Assembly (NCBI RefSeq): GCF_013373865.1
Contig: NC_050468.1
Coordinates: forward strand, 2,259,978-2,323,977
DNA: 64,000 bases
Direction of reading: 5' to 3'
From: Monomorium pharaonis
Lineage: Eukaryota; Arthropoda; Insecta; Hymenoptera; Formicidae
Shown here: in pieces, positions 36,930-46,582 of the stretch
Position numbering within the stretch: position 1 is the stretch's first letter
Layout: every line of letters starts with the position of its first letter
Notes under the pieces: model-generated
Seen by the model: only the letters and a program-made list of their open reading frames with translations
What the model was told of the DNA's origin: nothing
The model's database searches: none
Translations under genes and position numbers: made by a program

Positions 36930-37412
36930 TTATTCACAACCAGCCCACCCCTTTTCTTTATTTGTCTGCCCCGTTTTTCGGGGAAGCTTGACGAGCCTCT
37001 GAAAGACGGCTGCCGACCGTGGGGTTGCCCCTGCGGAGAGTTCCAGTCTCGGGAATTCCCCAACGATAACCTTGTCCGTGATGATCCGGGGACTTCGGCG
37101 CGGTGGTGGCCGGACTTTCCGGTCTACCCGAGCGGGCCTAGTTGGTGCCCGCGAGGGAGCGATGTCCTTGATAGGGGGTGGCGGCGGAGGAAAGTGCCGT
37201 GCGGCGCTTGGTGGGAATGGAGCTGGCCGGGCAAGTGCGGGTGCCCTTGGTGGCCTCGGAGGCGGATTTAGTTCGAATGGGCTAGGGGATCGGCGAAGAT
37301 TCACAAACCGTGGTTGCTCAAAGACTCTGGGATCGAACGTCCCTGCCTCTATCAGGCGCCACTTGAGACGCTTTAACTGCCTCTTACGGCCCCCTCGCCG
37401 CGAGCGAGTCAT
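36930..37412 (-). CDS. 160-codon Pro/Arg-rich ORF, unknown
   Basis: Not recognised. The minus-strand ORF starts MTRSRRGGRKRQLKRLKWRL, strongly basic. The middle is rich in Pro and Arg (PPPRPPRAPALARPAPFPPS and a PPPPPP run), and it ends GWAGCE. The stop overlaps GAATAAATAATC, so a polyadenylation signal sits at the end of the ORF. Local GC is much higher than the flanks. It could be the basic N-terminus of a retroelement Gag or an unrelated captured gene. The composition could also arise by chance in GC-rich DNA. Confidence 0.3.
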   Translation of the reverse strand: MTRSRRGGRKRQLKRLKWRLIEAGTFDPRVFEQPRFVNLRRSPSPFELNPPPRPPRAPALARPAPFPPSAARHFPPPPPPIKDIAPSRAPTRPARVDRKVRPPPRRSPRIITDKVIVGEFPRLELSAGATPRSAAVFQRLVKLPRKTGQTNKEKGWAGCE

Positions 37413-39356
37413 GGCGTGCTGCAGTAGGGATGGACATGGGAATTATTAGTATATCCATAATGGCGATATTTTAACGCGTGGCAGGCAGGCTTTTTAGAAC
37501 GCTCTACAATTACAAAGAGACCTTATCGAGGAGAGTGATCGAGCCGCTGAGCGGTCAGCAGTTCTTTTATTGTATGTCTTTTCCCTTCTTATCGATGTAG
37601 TGGTTTGTCTTTTACGGCGATACGTATTCATGAATGTATCTTAATGTTATTGAGTTTTATGATATTAAAGTCAAGTAAAAGTGAAAAAGTAGTCCAATTA
37701 CATTAGGCTCTAAATATTGTTGGAAACCCTCTCATCCAGCTCTATTTCTCTCTTTTCTATCCTTTGATTGAAACCAAGGGTAGGCTTTGCTAAGATCCGT
37801 AATTCCATGTCTGAACGATTGCGAGTTATTATTGATGAGTTACCTTTAGAATTAAAGTTGAGGGAGCCAGCGGGAATTAGTGGAATCCGCGAAAAAAAAG
37901 TGCCTTAATAGGCAGCCCGCTGCCCACAAGGTTGAAGGGAGATTGTGAAGGGTAAGCGCCTTAATAGGCAGCCCGCTGCCCACAAGATTGAAGGGAGATT
38001 GTGAAGGGTAAGCGCCTTAATAGGCAGTCCGCTGCCCACGGGGTTGGGAATTCAATTTGAGAGAGGTCGGCTCAATTCCTTTTCCTCAAAGGTTTCTATT
38101 TCAATGCCAATGGGTCGATTGTACGAAAAAAAATTGTATGTATATCCGTGTCTGCTTACTTGCGCACGAATATGTTGTTATTTATGAAGTGGACAGAGAG
38201 AGTTAAACACGAATAAAATCAATATGCAATATCATATTGATTCTCCAAATTCATGATATTAAAAAAATACCGTATTTATTTGCTAAAATGCCCTAAAATG
38301 CAGTGCAAATTTCAAACTCGTGTGCAATCAACAAAAAACATCGTATCGACATGTTTTTTTTTTAAATTGCTTAGAAAAGAATAAACTTTAAGAATCTGGA
38401 TTAATATTAGCTAGATTTTAACGAAAAACTTGTGAAAAATGATAACAAACTTTTACTTTTTTCAATTAAGAAAAACATATTTGGTTTTTATGCGATACAA
38501 AAGGTTCGCACTTAACAAATCAAACTTTTGCCTCGGGATTCTCAAAGTAGAGTCTTTGCCCTTTAATTTAAAAAAAAGTACATGTAATTTGGATGATTTT
38601 TCGCAAAGTTGCATCACTTTGAAGATTGCCTAAAAATCGATCAAAATTTTTTTGCGCCAGTGTAGATTGAATTAATTGGATTTTTTATTGCAATATGCAA
38701 TTTCTTTTTCTTTCAATTTATTAATTAGTGTATCTCTATTTATAATGCCTGCCTGCTCACGCGGATAGAGTTAACGCGAATTCTAATGGTGCTAGTGGGA
38801 GAAGGAGATTGATGAAAGTGAGAGAAGTTACCCCTGTTCTATTGTGGGTCACTTCCAGAAAGCGCGAATGAGTGTGAGTGGGATGATGAGCGATACAACG
38901 GCGACAGGAATGAAAGACGAGAGACGGAGCGCCTTAATGAGGCGCAACATAGCCCACGTAGGGAGAGAATGGTAGATGCGACTGAGAGCGCCCCTGATGG
39001 GCTGCCCTGTGGTGCGCAGTAGGCAATGAAAATAGTGTAGTGGAAATAAAGCGCCTTAATAGGCTGCCCGTTGCCCACTGGACACCCCCTAGCTTAAACG
39101 CCTTAATAGACACCCCTGGCCCGAGATTCACGGAAGAGACGAGCGCCTGAGTCGAAGCGCGCGCCTCCAGAATGAGGAATCAGGGGAGTCGCCTCTCCTT
39201 GCTTTGGAACACTTGGAGCACCGGGGAGAATTATCCTTATTACTATCTTAGAGCTAGCACTCGCGCACCGAACACGAAAAGAAAGAAAAAAACACAAAAA
39301 AAGGAGGAATTATTTTGCGTGGTTTTTATTGAAGAAGAAAAAAAAAGAACAAGATT
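37413..39356. other. Non-coding insertion DNA with repeated stem-loop motif
   Basis: CCTTAATAGGCAGCCCGCTG, usually followed by CCCAC, occurs at about 37898, 37951, 38010 and 39053 (with changes), and degenerate forms at about 38931 and 39099. The first three lie in a tandem array of roughly 60 bp with the spacer TTGAAGGGAGATTGTGAAGG. GGCAG and CTGCC can pair, giving a small hairpin each time. At 38645-38663 TTTTTTTGCGCCAGTGTA resembles the end of a Tc1/mariner-like element and recurs near 55390. No ORF with a motif. Confidence 0.5.
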
Positions 39357-39872
39357 GTAAGTCACGATTGCAAATTTATTCACTGGCGAAATTGATTATT
39401 TGATAGAATGTAATTATTAAGATATTGGTCTCGATATGACGGTGACATTTACCGAAGAGAGAAATACTACTTACAATTGGGATGTATGTTTCTAGGATAG
39501 CGACTGTACACGTACGCGGGGTGGTACGTTCTGACTTGGTAGACTAATATTGCGTACAATGACTGATAGACAGCAAGACGAGTTACTTAGACCAAATGCT
39601 ACGGCTCACTAGAGCAAAAATGCTGCTTTTCGTGGCTCTCGCGCTCCTTATATACCCCAAAACTAGGGGGTCCTAGGGGTATGCAGACGTGGAGAGGCTC
39701 AAATTGTCGGAATTTTCCGCGACAAACAAGTATTATTTCCAAAATTCTACAATTTCTAATTTTTACTCTAATTGCTGTTATTTTTGGTCAAGAGGTAGCT
39801 AGGGGGGTCAGCGTCCAAGTGCTTCTTTTGCCTCCCTCCTATCACCTCTGTGAGCAGAGTAATTAATTCACA
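39357..39872 (-). repeat. Possible LTR on minus strand
   Basis: On the minus strand this reads TGTGAATTAATTACTC ... CGTGACTTACA. A TATA box (GGGGTATATAAGGAGC, about 39660) is followed about 250 bp downstream by AATAAATTT (about 39380), the order of a U3-R-U5. No duplication or PBS confirmed. Confidence 0.3.
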
Positions 39873-40408
39873 TACCATCGTAATTGCTCTGGTTATTGCT
39901 GTTACTCTCGCACCTCTCGGTCGGAGCAATCCTTAGGCTGTCGCTATCTCCCTTTAGGTACGTCCGCGCCTCGCGACTGAAGCAATGCTTCAGCGTCGCG
40001 AGGGCCACGCGCGAACCGCGTGGTCGAAAAATATTTGCATTATTCCAAGTTGTTAATAATAGTGAGAGAACGAGAGCGTGATTGCGATGGATCACAATTC
40101 ATAATAATTAATGAGGGAGCATGAGGGGTGGCGATTGCACCCTGCCGTCATTAATGGCAAAAAAAAGTGATAAAAGAATATTATTCTTTTAACAACATTG
40201 TTAACTGAATGCAGCATAATCAGATGAATTTGAGCTTTGACAAAAGGAGTGATAATTACATACGCAATAATATAAAGTTAATAAAGATCGTACGCATAGA
40301 GCGTACACGCCAGTATTCCGTGCGAGTTCGTGGAGAGAGGAGCGTTCGATGAGACGGGCGCCGCGATGGAGCATGCGAGAGCACGACGCGAGAGACTGAG
40401 GCGAAAAA
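39873..40408. other. Right end of composite insertion
   Basis: Contains a strong hairpin, CCTCGCGACTGAAGC paired with GCTTCAGCGTCGCGAGG, at about 39968-40003. No ORF of note. Penelope homology restarts near 40409. Confidence 0.4.
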
Positions 40409-41164
40409 GATTTATCAAAAAATTTTCGTCGAACGTAACAAGAAACAATCTATAGTCTAACAGATAGAGCAATTATTTTGTCAGATCCATCTTTTTGACA
40501 AAAGAATCTAGAATTCTGCATCAATATATTACTGGACAACAGTTATCCATTAGATCTTGTTTTTCATGAAATTAATAACAGACTTAAGAAACATTTCAAT
40601 AATCAAGTGGAACTCATAGATTCTCAAAATAATTAAGCTAAAACTGAAAGTCAGCGCATAAAGAAAAAATATTTTGTGTTACCTTATATTAGGCACATAT
40701 CTGAAACAGCTTCATCTTTTGTCAATAAAAATTTGTTCATGGTTGGCTTTCGTTGCCTCAACAAATTAGACATGTTTATTAGGGTGCAGAAGGATTTAAC
40801 CGACATAAATCTAAGGAATAATATTGTCTACAAAATATGCTGTAAAAATTGTAACGCGTCGTATGTAGGACAGACAAAGAGACATTTAAATACCAGAATT
40901 AAAGAACATGCGAATAATTTTAAGTTGGAATCGTCGAGACACTCCGTGGTAACAGAACACATGCTAAAAAACAATCACGTGTTTGATTGGAATAACGTCA
41001 AGATATTAGATCCTGAATCAAGATACCAAAAAAAGTTAATTTCAGAAATGATCCATATTAAGGAGCAAGTTAATGGCATTAATTTACAGAAAGACACGGA
41101 GTGTCTTGACAATTCTTATTATTGTTTATTTGACATTTTGTCGAAAATAACTAACGAAAAATAA
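40409..41164 (+). pseudogene. Penelope C-terminus with GIY-YIG endonuclease
   Basis: After a damaged stretch with stops (about 40409-40640) an open frame of 162 codons from 40676 contains YIRHISETASSF, KLDMFIRVQKDLTDI, and the GIY-YIG-type nuclease signature NIVYKICCKNCNASYVGQTK followed by RHLNTRIKEH (about 40826-40915). It ends at TAA 41162. This domain nicks the target for reverse-transcription priming in Penelope elements. It is the 3' part of the RT ORF split at 27235 and 34940. 41165-41528 is the element's 3' non-coding region. Confidence 0.92.
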
Positions 41165-41528
41165 GTCTTGCTCATTCTGCCTCTGACTACCGAACGTTAC
41201 ACTAGTCTTTAGCGCTTTGTCGAATATTCTGTGTATTGTTGCTCGTTTTAATATTGTGTTCCTAAGATCTGTGATCAACATATATAAGTTTACAGTTTTT
41301 CTACAATATCAGTTTATGTTATTCATTACACGTTTTTCATCGTTTTTGATCTTATAGATTTAATTTAATATGAAAACCGTAATAGATTTAATTTAATATG
41401 AAATCCCACGAAAAAATTTTCATTATTTTTCATTTTATTATTCGTTTAATTGTAGTACTTATTGGTTCACATTTTAACTTATTATGACACATTTAATACG
41501 AAATGCGCTGTTTTATGGTCACCTGTTT

Positions 41529-41767
41529 GGGAGCGTCCCAAATAAATAATAATAAGTAATAAACGGACACAGCAGACTGAGTGAAACGGACACAGACCAA
41601 ATGCGCACAAACCAAATGCGCATGGACCAAATGCGCACGGACCAAATGCGTACAGACCAAACGGACACAATAACTAACAAACTTACCACATGGGTTGCGA
41701 CTTCGAGCACCTCTACCGACGGGGTGGGTGCGGGAGGGGGAGGCGAAGCCTCCCTTGCACCCCACCC

Positions 41768-41858
<91 letters not shown>

Positions 41859-42020
41859 TGTGTGTGCAAAGCATTCTCTGCACCACACAGGTTTGCGATT
41901 GTGCGCATTTGGTCCGTGTGCATCTGGTCCGTGCGCATTTGGTCTGTGCGCATTTGGTCTGTGTTCGTTTCATTCAGCCTGCTGTGTCCGTTTATTACTG
42001 TGCGCATCTGGGACTCACTC
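41529..42020. mobile_element. Family D MITE in Penelope terminal repeat
   Basis: 492 bp with duplications ACCTGTTT (41521-41528) and GCCTGTTT (42021-42028). Ends GGGAGCGTCCC and GGGACTCACTC. Short arrays of CAAATGCGCACGGAC units lie at 41590-41660, inverted at 41900-41970. The centre is the shared core: ATGGGTTGCGACTT, GACGGGGTGGGTGCGGGAGG, a GGCGAAGCC hairpin, a (TG)n run of about 80 bp, then GCAAAGCATTCTCTGCACCA and GGTTTGCGATT. The uninterrupted left Penelope repeat (about 26215-26245) shows the empty site. Confidence 0.92.
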
Positions 42021-42103
42021 GCCTGTTTTAACTGTTTAATTATATTTTCGTGTCTATTATTTCATTTATGTTTAAGTTCACACATATTGGTAATTTATTA
42101 TAA

Positions 42104-42131
42104 CTGAAGAGGACTAAGTATAGTCGAAACG
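42104..42131 (+). ncRNA. Hammerhead-like core in Penelope repeat
   Basis: CTGAAGAG, then GACTA-AGTA-TAGTC (a 5-bp stem with a 4-base loop), then GAAAC. This follows the hammerhead order CUGANGA, stem II, GAAA, and Penelope elements are known to carry hammerheads in their terminal repeats. One extra base lies between the core and stem II, and I could not identify stems I and III or the cleavage site. The left copy (about 26116-26142, reversed) has GA changed to AA, weakening stem II. Confidence 0.3.
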
Positions 42132-42320
42132 TTTTAAAATTGAACATTTTTCAACACAGTGTTATTAGTCGCGTTTCAAAATTGAAGATTTTTTAACACA
42201 GTGTTATTAGTCGCGTTTATAATTATATAATGTTTATTTAATAAATTATAACGTATTAGGGAAATTTTGTTTTGGCTCGATATATTGATCTGTTTATTGT
42301 ATTATTTTTGCTTAGCACTA

Positions 42321-42554
42321 ACGAGCCCTTTATAATTGTTTGTATTGTGGTCTAAAATTTTTACATCAGACATTTTTACATCAGATTTTGTTACAAGTCG
42401 ACGCCAGAAACCGACAATTTTAAATTTTTTTCTCGTTTTTCCTACAAAATCGTTTCGGCCCAGTTTTGTCATTATCTATACTTTAATTCTAGAGAAGGAT
42501 TTTTAATTCTGTAAATGCAATTAAAAGATTAGTGAGAAATAAAATTATCGGTAA
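42321..42554. other. AT-rich junction
   Basis: Between the Penelope element and the E fragment. Nothing recognised. Confidence 0.4.
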
Positions 42555-42840
42555 AACAGGACAACCTTAGCATCCCCTTCAGCGTTCAGTGTATTGTTAT
42601 TCTTATCTTGCTCACTTTTATTATTGTCTCGTTCTTTCTTATTGACCTCTCGCTCGCTCTTGTATCTTCTCGCTCGAAAAATCAATAACTCTGTGCTATC
42701 GGCACATTTCGTGTATGTACATAGCACGGAACGCAACCAAAATTGTGCATATATGTGTTATCCGCTCGCCCAAATGTGCACATTAGCTACGTAGTAATTT
42801 TCGAGGTTCACATAGGGCGTATCGAGGTTGAAGATCATTA
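42555..42840 (-). repeat. Dispersed element E, fragment
   Basis: Reverse complement of 8506-8790: shared stretches include CGCTCGCCCAAATGTG, TTGGTTGCGTTCCGTGC, and a run of GAGCGAGCGAGAGGTCAATA in one orientation. Only the outer end of E is present. Its inner edge, AGGGGATGCTAA, resembles 25636-25650 instead. Confidence 0.75.
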
Positions 42841-43269
42841 GAGACCTGAAAGGGGAAACTGGCATAAGTGAACCAACTTTTGATTGGCTTGATACGGAAT
42901 GGCAGAGCCAATCAATGTTAAATGAAAACGCGGAAAATTTAAACAGAAATTTCAGAAATAAAAGCAAATTACAGTTTAACATAACAGTTATACTTAATCA
43001 CAATATAAAATAAGCATTACAAATATAAATAAAATGGCCATAAGTAAATATAAACATAAAAAATAATAAAATATAAAATGGTAAACATATACATATATAC
43101 AAAAAACAAAAAAATATATAAAAAAATAAATATATATACATATATGCAAACAAAATTAGTTTTGTACTTAAATGCACATATGTACTTATGGCAATGTTAA
43201 ATATACATAACAGAGTATACAATAGCAAGACTATGGCTCTGCACTTATTAATAAAATAAAATATTATTT
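42841..43269. other. AT-rich DNA beside P remnant
   Basis: No gene seen. Repetitive ATATAC and AAAATA runs at 43070-43150. Confidence 0.4.
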
Positions 43270-44062
43270 TATCATTGAATGCATAGCCATAGTTTTGCTA
43301 TTAAGAACAGGTTTTTTAGTCGTTCTAAACGATCACAACTCGTTTTAATTTTAAATTTAATAAAACGAATTTTAATTTTATTAGCTAAATTATGGCAATT
43401 TTTTATTGAACTACACTTAATAGTTTTTAGTTTTTCAATAAAAAACTGCAAAGCATCACAATTGTTGTCCTTTATATAAAAAAAATATGTATTAATAATA
43501 ATATACATGTTAAGAAAATATTGGAACGTGTTATTATTTACAAAAGGTAATGTTTTCTGTCTATAACATTTTAAATTAACTAATTGTGAATATTTTACAT
43601 TAGGATCATATGTTTTTGAGCCAGCAGAATCAAGACAGTCATTGCTTTCAATTTTTGGAAATACTAGATATTATATAGCCACATTACCACTACATGGTAC
43701 AATGAATTTAATTGTACATTATCTAATTCTATTGGTTTGGTTTTAGGTTCGAGAGGTATTATTATTTTATTTTGTTTATTAACGTTTACTTTTTTAAGAC
43801 GTTTTATAATATCAGCAAATAAATCCCTATCGGTATCCATGTCATAATTAGTATTTGGTAATTCTTGTAAATATTGAGAAACAGTCAAACATTTTAAACT
43901 TTGCTTGAATTGCAATACATTAGATATAGAAAATTTTTTTCTAACATTCGAGAATAAATTTTCAACAAAATCATTAGAAAAGCGAGCTCCTAGTACATAG
44001 AAAAAACCGTGTTCTTTCATTAAATACTCAGTTATTTCTATATATAATTTTGTTGTAATCAT
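43270..44062 (-). pseudogene. P-type transposase C-terminal remnant
   Basis: The minus-strand ORF 44062-43664 has GFFYVLGARFSNDFVENLFS and NVLQFKQSLKCLTVSQYLQE, typical of the C-terminal half of P/THAP9-type transposases. After a frameshift near 43664 the protein continues with CLDSAGSKTYDPNVKYS and on through the ORF at 43508-43272 (IKCSSIKNCHNLANKIKIR). The catalytic core and THAP finger are missing. It is diverged from the copy at 19320-22735, so a different P lineage. Confidence 0.85.
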
Positions 44063-44254
44063 AAAGCCAGTTTGTACAGGTTTAAATATATCCCGTATGG
44101 AAAGGAACTATTGAGAACTATTAAGAACTATTCAAATTTTTATACTTACTATTCAATTTCTGTAGTAACTTGAATAGTAACTATTGGTGACTATGTGCAT
44201 AAATATTAATTGAATAGTAACTACAATTGTTGGTGAATAGTTCTGAATAGTAAC

Positions 44255-45221
44255 TGTGGCGACATAAACCGATAGTCACCACACCAAAAACGCCTAACAG
44301 CCGCGCAACTCGTCTGACACAGTAAGAATTTCGACTGTAAGAAAAGTGAAGTGCGCGCGGACGCCACCAGAGGCCATCTTATCTCAAGAGTAAGATGACG
44401 ACTTCTGGGCTTTATAAGGAGCACGGGAAGACGGACGAATCACTCTTTGCGTACTCGCACTCGAGTCTCTTTTTGGCTGATACGAAGATATTACCATCTC
44501 TCGTATACAACGCTAGAGAGCACGCTGGCTACCAAGGAGCAGCCGTGGGACCCCGCAATTGCTGTGATCTCACCATTACGGAGGACCAGACCGCCGAGGG
44601 TACTATTGGCCGCCGACGACCCACGGATTTGGCGCTGTACTTCACCCAGGTACCTGCTACCGGACTTGTTAGAAAGCCTGGCAAGGGAGACCAGCACCCG
44701 AGATACCCAGACGGAGGACACGACCTGGAAGAATCGAGCGACGCAGACCATCGCCCTACCAGCGACCAGAGACCACGGTACGCAACACGAAGGCAGCAGC
44801 ACGGATCAGGCCAAGACGCCCACGGGAACCAGCCAAACCCGCGACAAGCCGACAGGACGCCTTCGCAGGAAGAAACACGCTGCCAAGCAGAAGGAAGAAC
44901 GATCTTCCAAGTGGAAGAGAGCCGCGGACAACCAGGTTCCGGAGATAACGTCCACACTATCCCTGGACGAAAATAACAACGCCAGTAGAGTACGAGTGAC
45001 AAAGGCACAACCACCAATAGCGTGGAGACCGCGGGAGACTTAATATCCAGCACTATCGGCCCTTGTCAGGGCCACCAAACAAATTGCAAACATAAAGACT
45101 CTGTACAAATAAGATATACATACAGAATAAATTATTTATTTAAGGGGAAACCCGTGTACTTCTTTTCACGCACCATATCCCTCTGCGTACAACTTAACTG
45201 CGAGCGAACAACACGCCCACA
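44255..45221 (+). repeat. CsRn1-like gypsy 5' LTR
   Basis: About 967 bp from TGTGGCGACATAAACC to CACGCCCACA, followed by a primer site and gag. It is unusually GC- and purine-rich at 44600-45000, where two overlapping ORFs of about 195 codons run. These look like chance ORFs in the LTR. AATAAATTATTTATTTAAGG at about 45127 may hold the poly(A) signal. Upstream (44100-44254) short GAATAGTAACTA repeats occur. Confidence 0.65.
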
Positions 45222-45223
45222 AC

Positions 45224-45240
45224 TGGTGACCCCGACGTCG
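45224..45240 (+). promoter_or_regulatory. Primer-binding site (tRNA-Trp type)
   Basis: TGGTGACCCCGACGTCGG two bases after the LTR end matches the start expected for priming by tRNA-Trp, the primer used by CsRn1-clade gypsy elements. The match is from memory of the family, not a computed alignment. Confidence 0.65.
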
Positions 45241-45248
45241 GAGAGGAT

Positions 45249-45950
45249 ATGGCAAAAGCAGAAAACACGACGCTGAACCCATTCGTGATGGACGACCAAG
45301 AAGGAAGCCAGACAGGGAAGATAACAATAAGACTACCACCATTCTGGCCAGAGGAACTATGGTTCACTCAATTGGAGGGACAATTCGCCTTGTGCAACAT
45401 CAACAGAGACAAGGAGAAATACGCCTACGCACTGTCGAAGATAGAGCCTAAACAAGCAAGGGAGGTAAAAGACGTAATCACACGGCCGCCGGAAAGAGAC
45501 AAGTACAGAACACTGAAAAAAGCCTTGATACAACGACTAACCGACTCCCACGAAAATAGGATGCGGCAGCTACTAGAGAGAGAAGAGATTGGAGATAGGA
45601 AACCATCGCAATTCCTACGATATCTCAGCTCCTTAGCAGGATCGACGGTGACCCAAGACCTACTACGGACTCTGTGGATGGGCCGACTACCACCGCAGAT
45701 GCAGGCCATACTGGCACCACGAACAGCAGACGCACTAGAGGAAGTCGCAGAGCAAGCAGATAGGATCCACGAACTGGGGCAGAGAACAATGGTCCTAGCA
45801 ACCTCCACCTCGCAAAGGCAAAACACCAGCACGGAGGCCAACCAAGAAATCGAAGCCCTAAGAAAGGAAGTCGCCGCACTCACTACACAGATAGCAAGGA
45901 TGGCCAGGTCGATGCAGAAATACCAACATCACGACAGAAACCAGGGTCGT
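45249..45950 (+). pseudogene. Gypsy Gag, truncated
   Basis: The ATG lies 28 bases after the LTR end. The product has IRLPPFWPEELWFTQLEGQF, YAYALSKIEPKQAREVKDVI and LRYLSSLAGSTVTQDLLRTL, the capsid region of CsRn1-type gypsy Gag, then a coiled coil near residues 190-225. Gag forms the particle that packages the RNA. The reading frame stays open to 46013, but homology-like sequence seems to end near 45950 before the zinc knuckle. The last codons belong to the neighbouring promoter region. No protease or RT follows, so the element is 3' truncated. Confidence 0.75.
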
Positions 45951-46019
45951 CAAACTCTTATGGCGAAATTTTGTCTAGTACACGAGCGGCCCTCTTATTT
46001 ATGTCCTTCTTAAAATCAG

Positions 46020-46490
46020 GAACTACGTAGCCAAAATTCAATATGGCGTCAGCTCACGTGATCTTTACTGTTAGCAACATGGCCGTGTTTTGGCCGTGTT
46101 TTGCCGGGCGCGTCACCGTGCCTTGGTTTTTATCGCACATAATAATTGATAGTGTGCCATGTGATGCCGCGTGCCTTGAGTGTCGAGTGCCTTCAAGCCG
46201 CGCGATAATAATGGAGTGAAGAAAAAAGCGCGAAAAAAGAACTGTGCGTGCATCCCATTGTCGCGGTTGATTGCTCGCGTGGCTTCGATTTTCTTCGACA
46301 TTTAACAAATTAAATTAAAATTGGGTCTGGCCGAGTACAGTGCGTTGGAGTGCGTTTCATATAATTTGACAACAGCTCTGTTTTTCCGACCTTCAAGATT
46401 ACAGGCCAGTACACACGTTTGGCGTGCCGACCTTGAAGATTACAGTCTACTACAGGCGTGTTTGGTTTGTCACCTCAAGATCATTTTCAG
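46020..46490 (+). promoter_or_regulatory. Promoter and 5' exon of THAP gene
   Basis: A GC-richer island with TTCAATATGGCGTCAG (YY1/Pho-like), an E-box CACGTG at about 46054, and GCAACATGGCCGTG. There is no TATA box, which suits a housekeeping-type promoter. GACCTTCAAGATTACAG occurs twice (about 46389 and 46429 with one change). A non-coding exon ends TCATTTTCAG|GTAAGAAC at 46490/46491. The intron runs to ATTAATAG at 46578. Confidence 0.5.
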
Positions 46491-46582
46491 GTAAGAACAT
46501 TAAAGACATTAATTAAATAAAAATAAAACAAAAAAAAACACTTAACAATAAAACAAAAATACTTTGATTCATTAATAGAAAA

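Larger units (their letters stand above)
25965..42320 (+). mobile_element. Penelope-like element, opened by nested insertions
   Basis: The ends are inverted repeats. About 25965-26245 matches the reverse complement of about 41503-42320 (after removing MITE D), including CTGTTTTATGGTCACCT and AACACTGTGTTGAAAAATG. Between them lie the reverse transcriptase (26319-27235 and 34617-34940) and the GIY-YIG endonuclease (40409-41164), in normal Penelope order. A BEL/Pao element, a composite of LTR-like DNA with MITE C, and MITE D together account for most of the 16 kb. The left copy carries a local tandem duplication of ATACGTTATAATTTATTAA. Inverted or direct long terminal repeats are typical of the family. 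Confidence 0.88.

Noticed and set aside
44395..45053. Overlapping ORFs of 174-198 codons inside the gypsy LTR
   Set aside because: They lie wholly within the LTR, overlap in different frames on both strands and show no motif.
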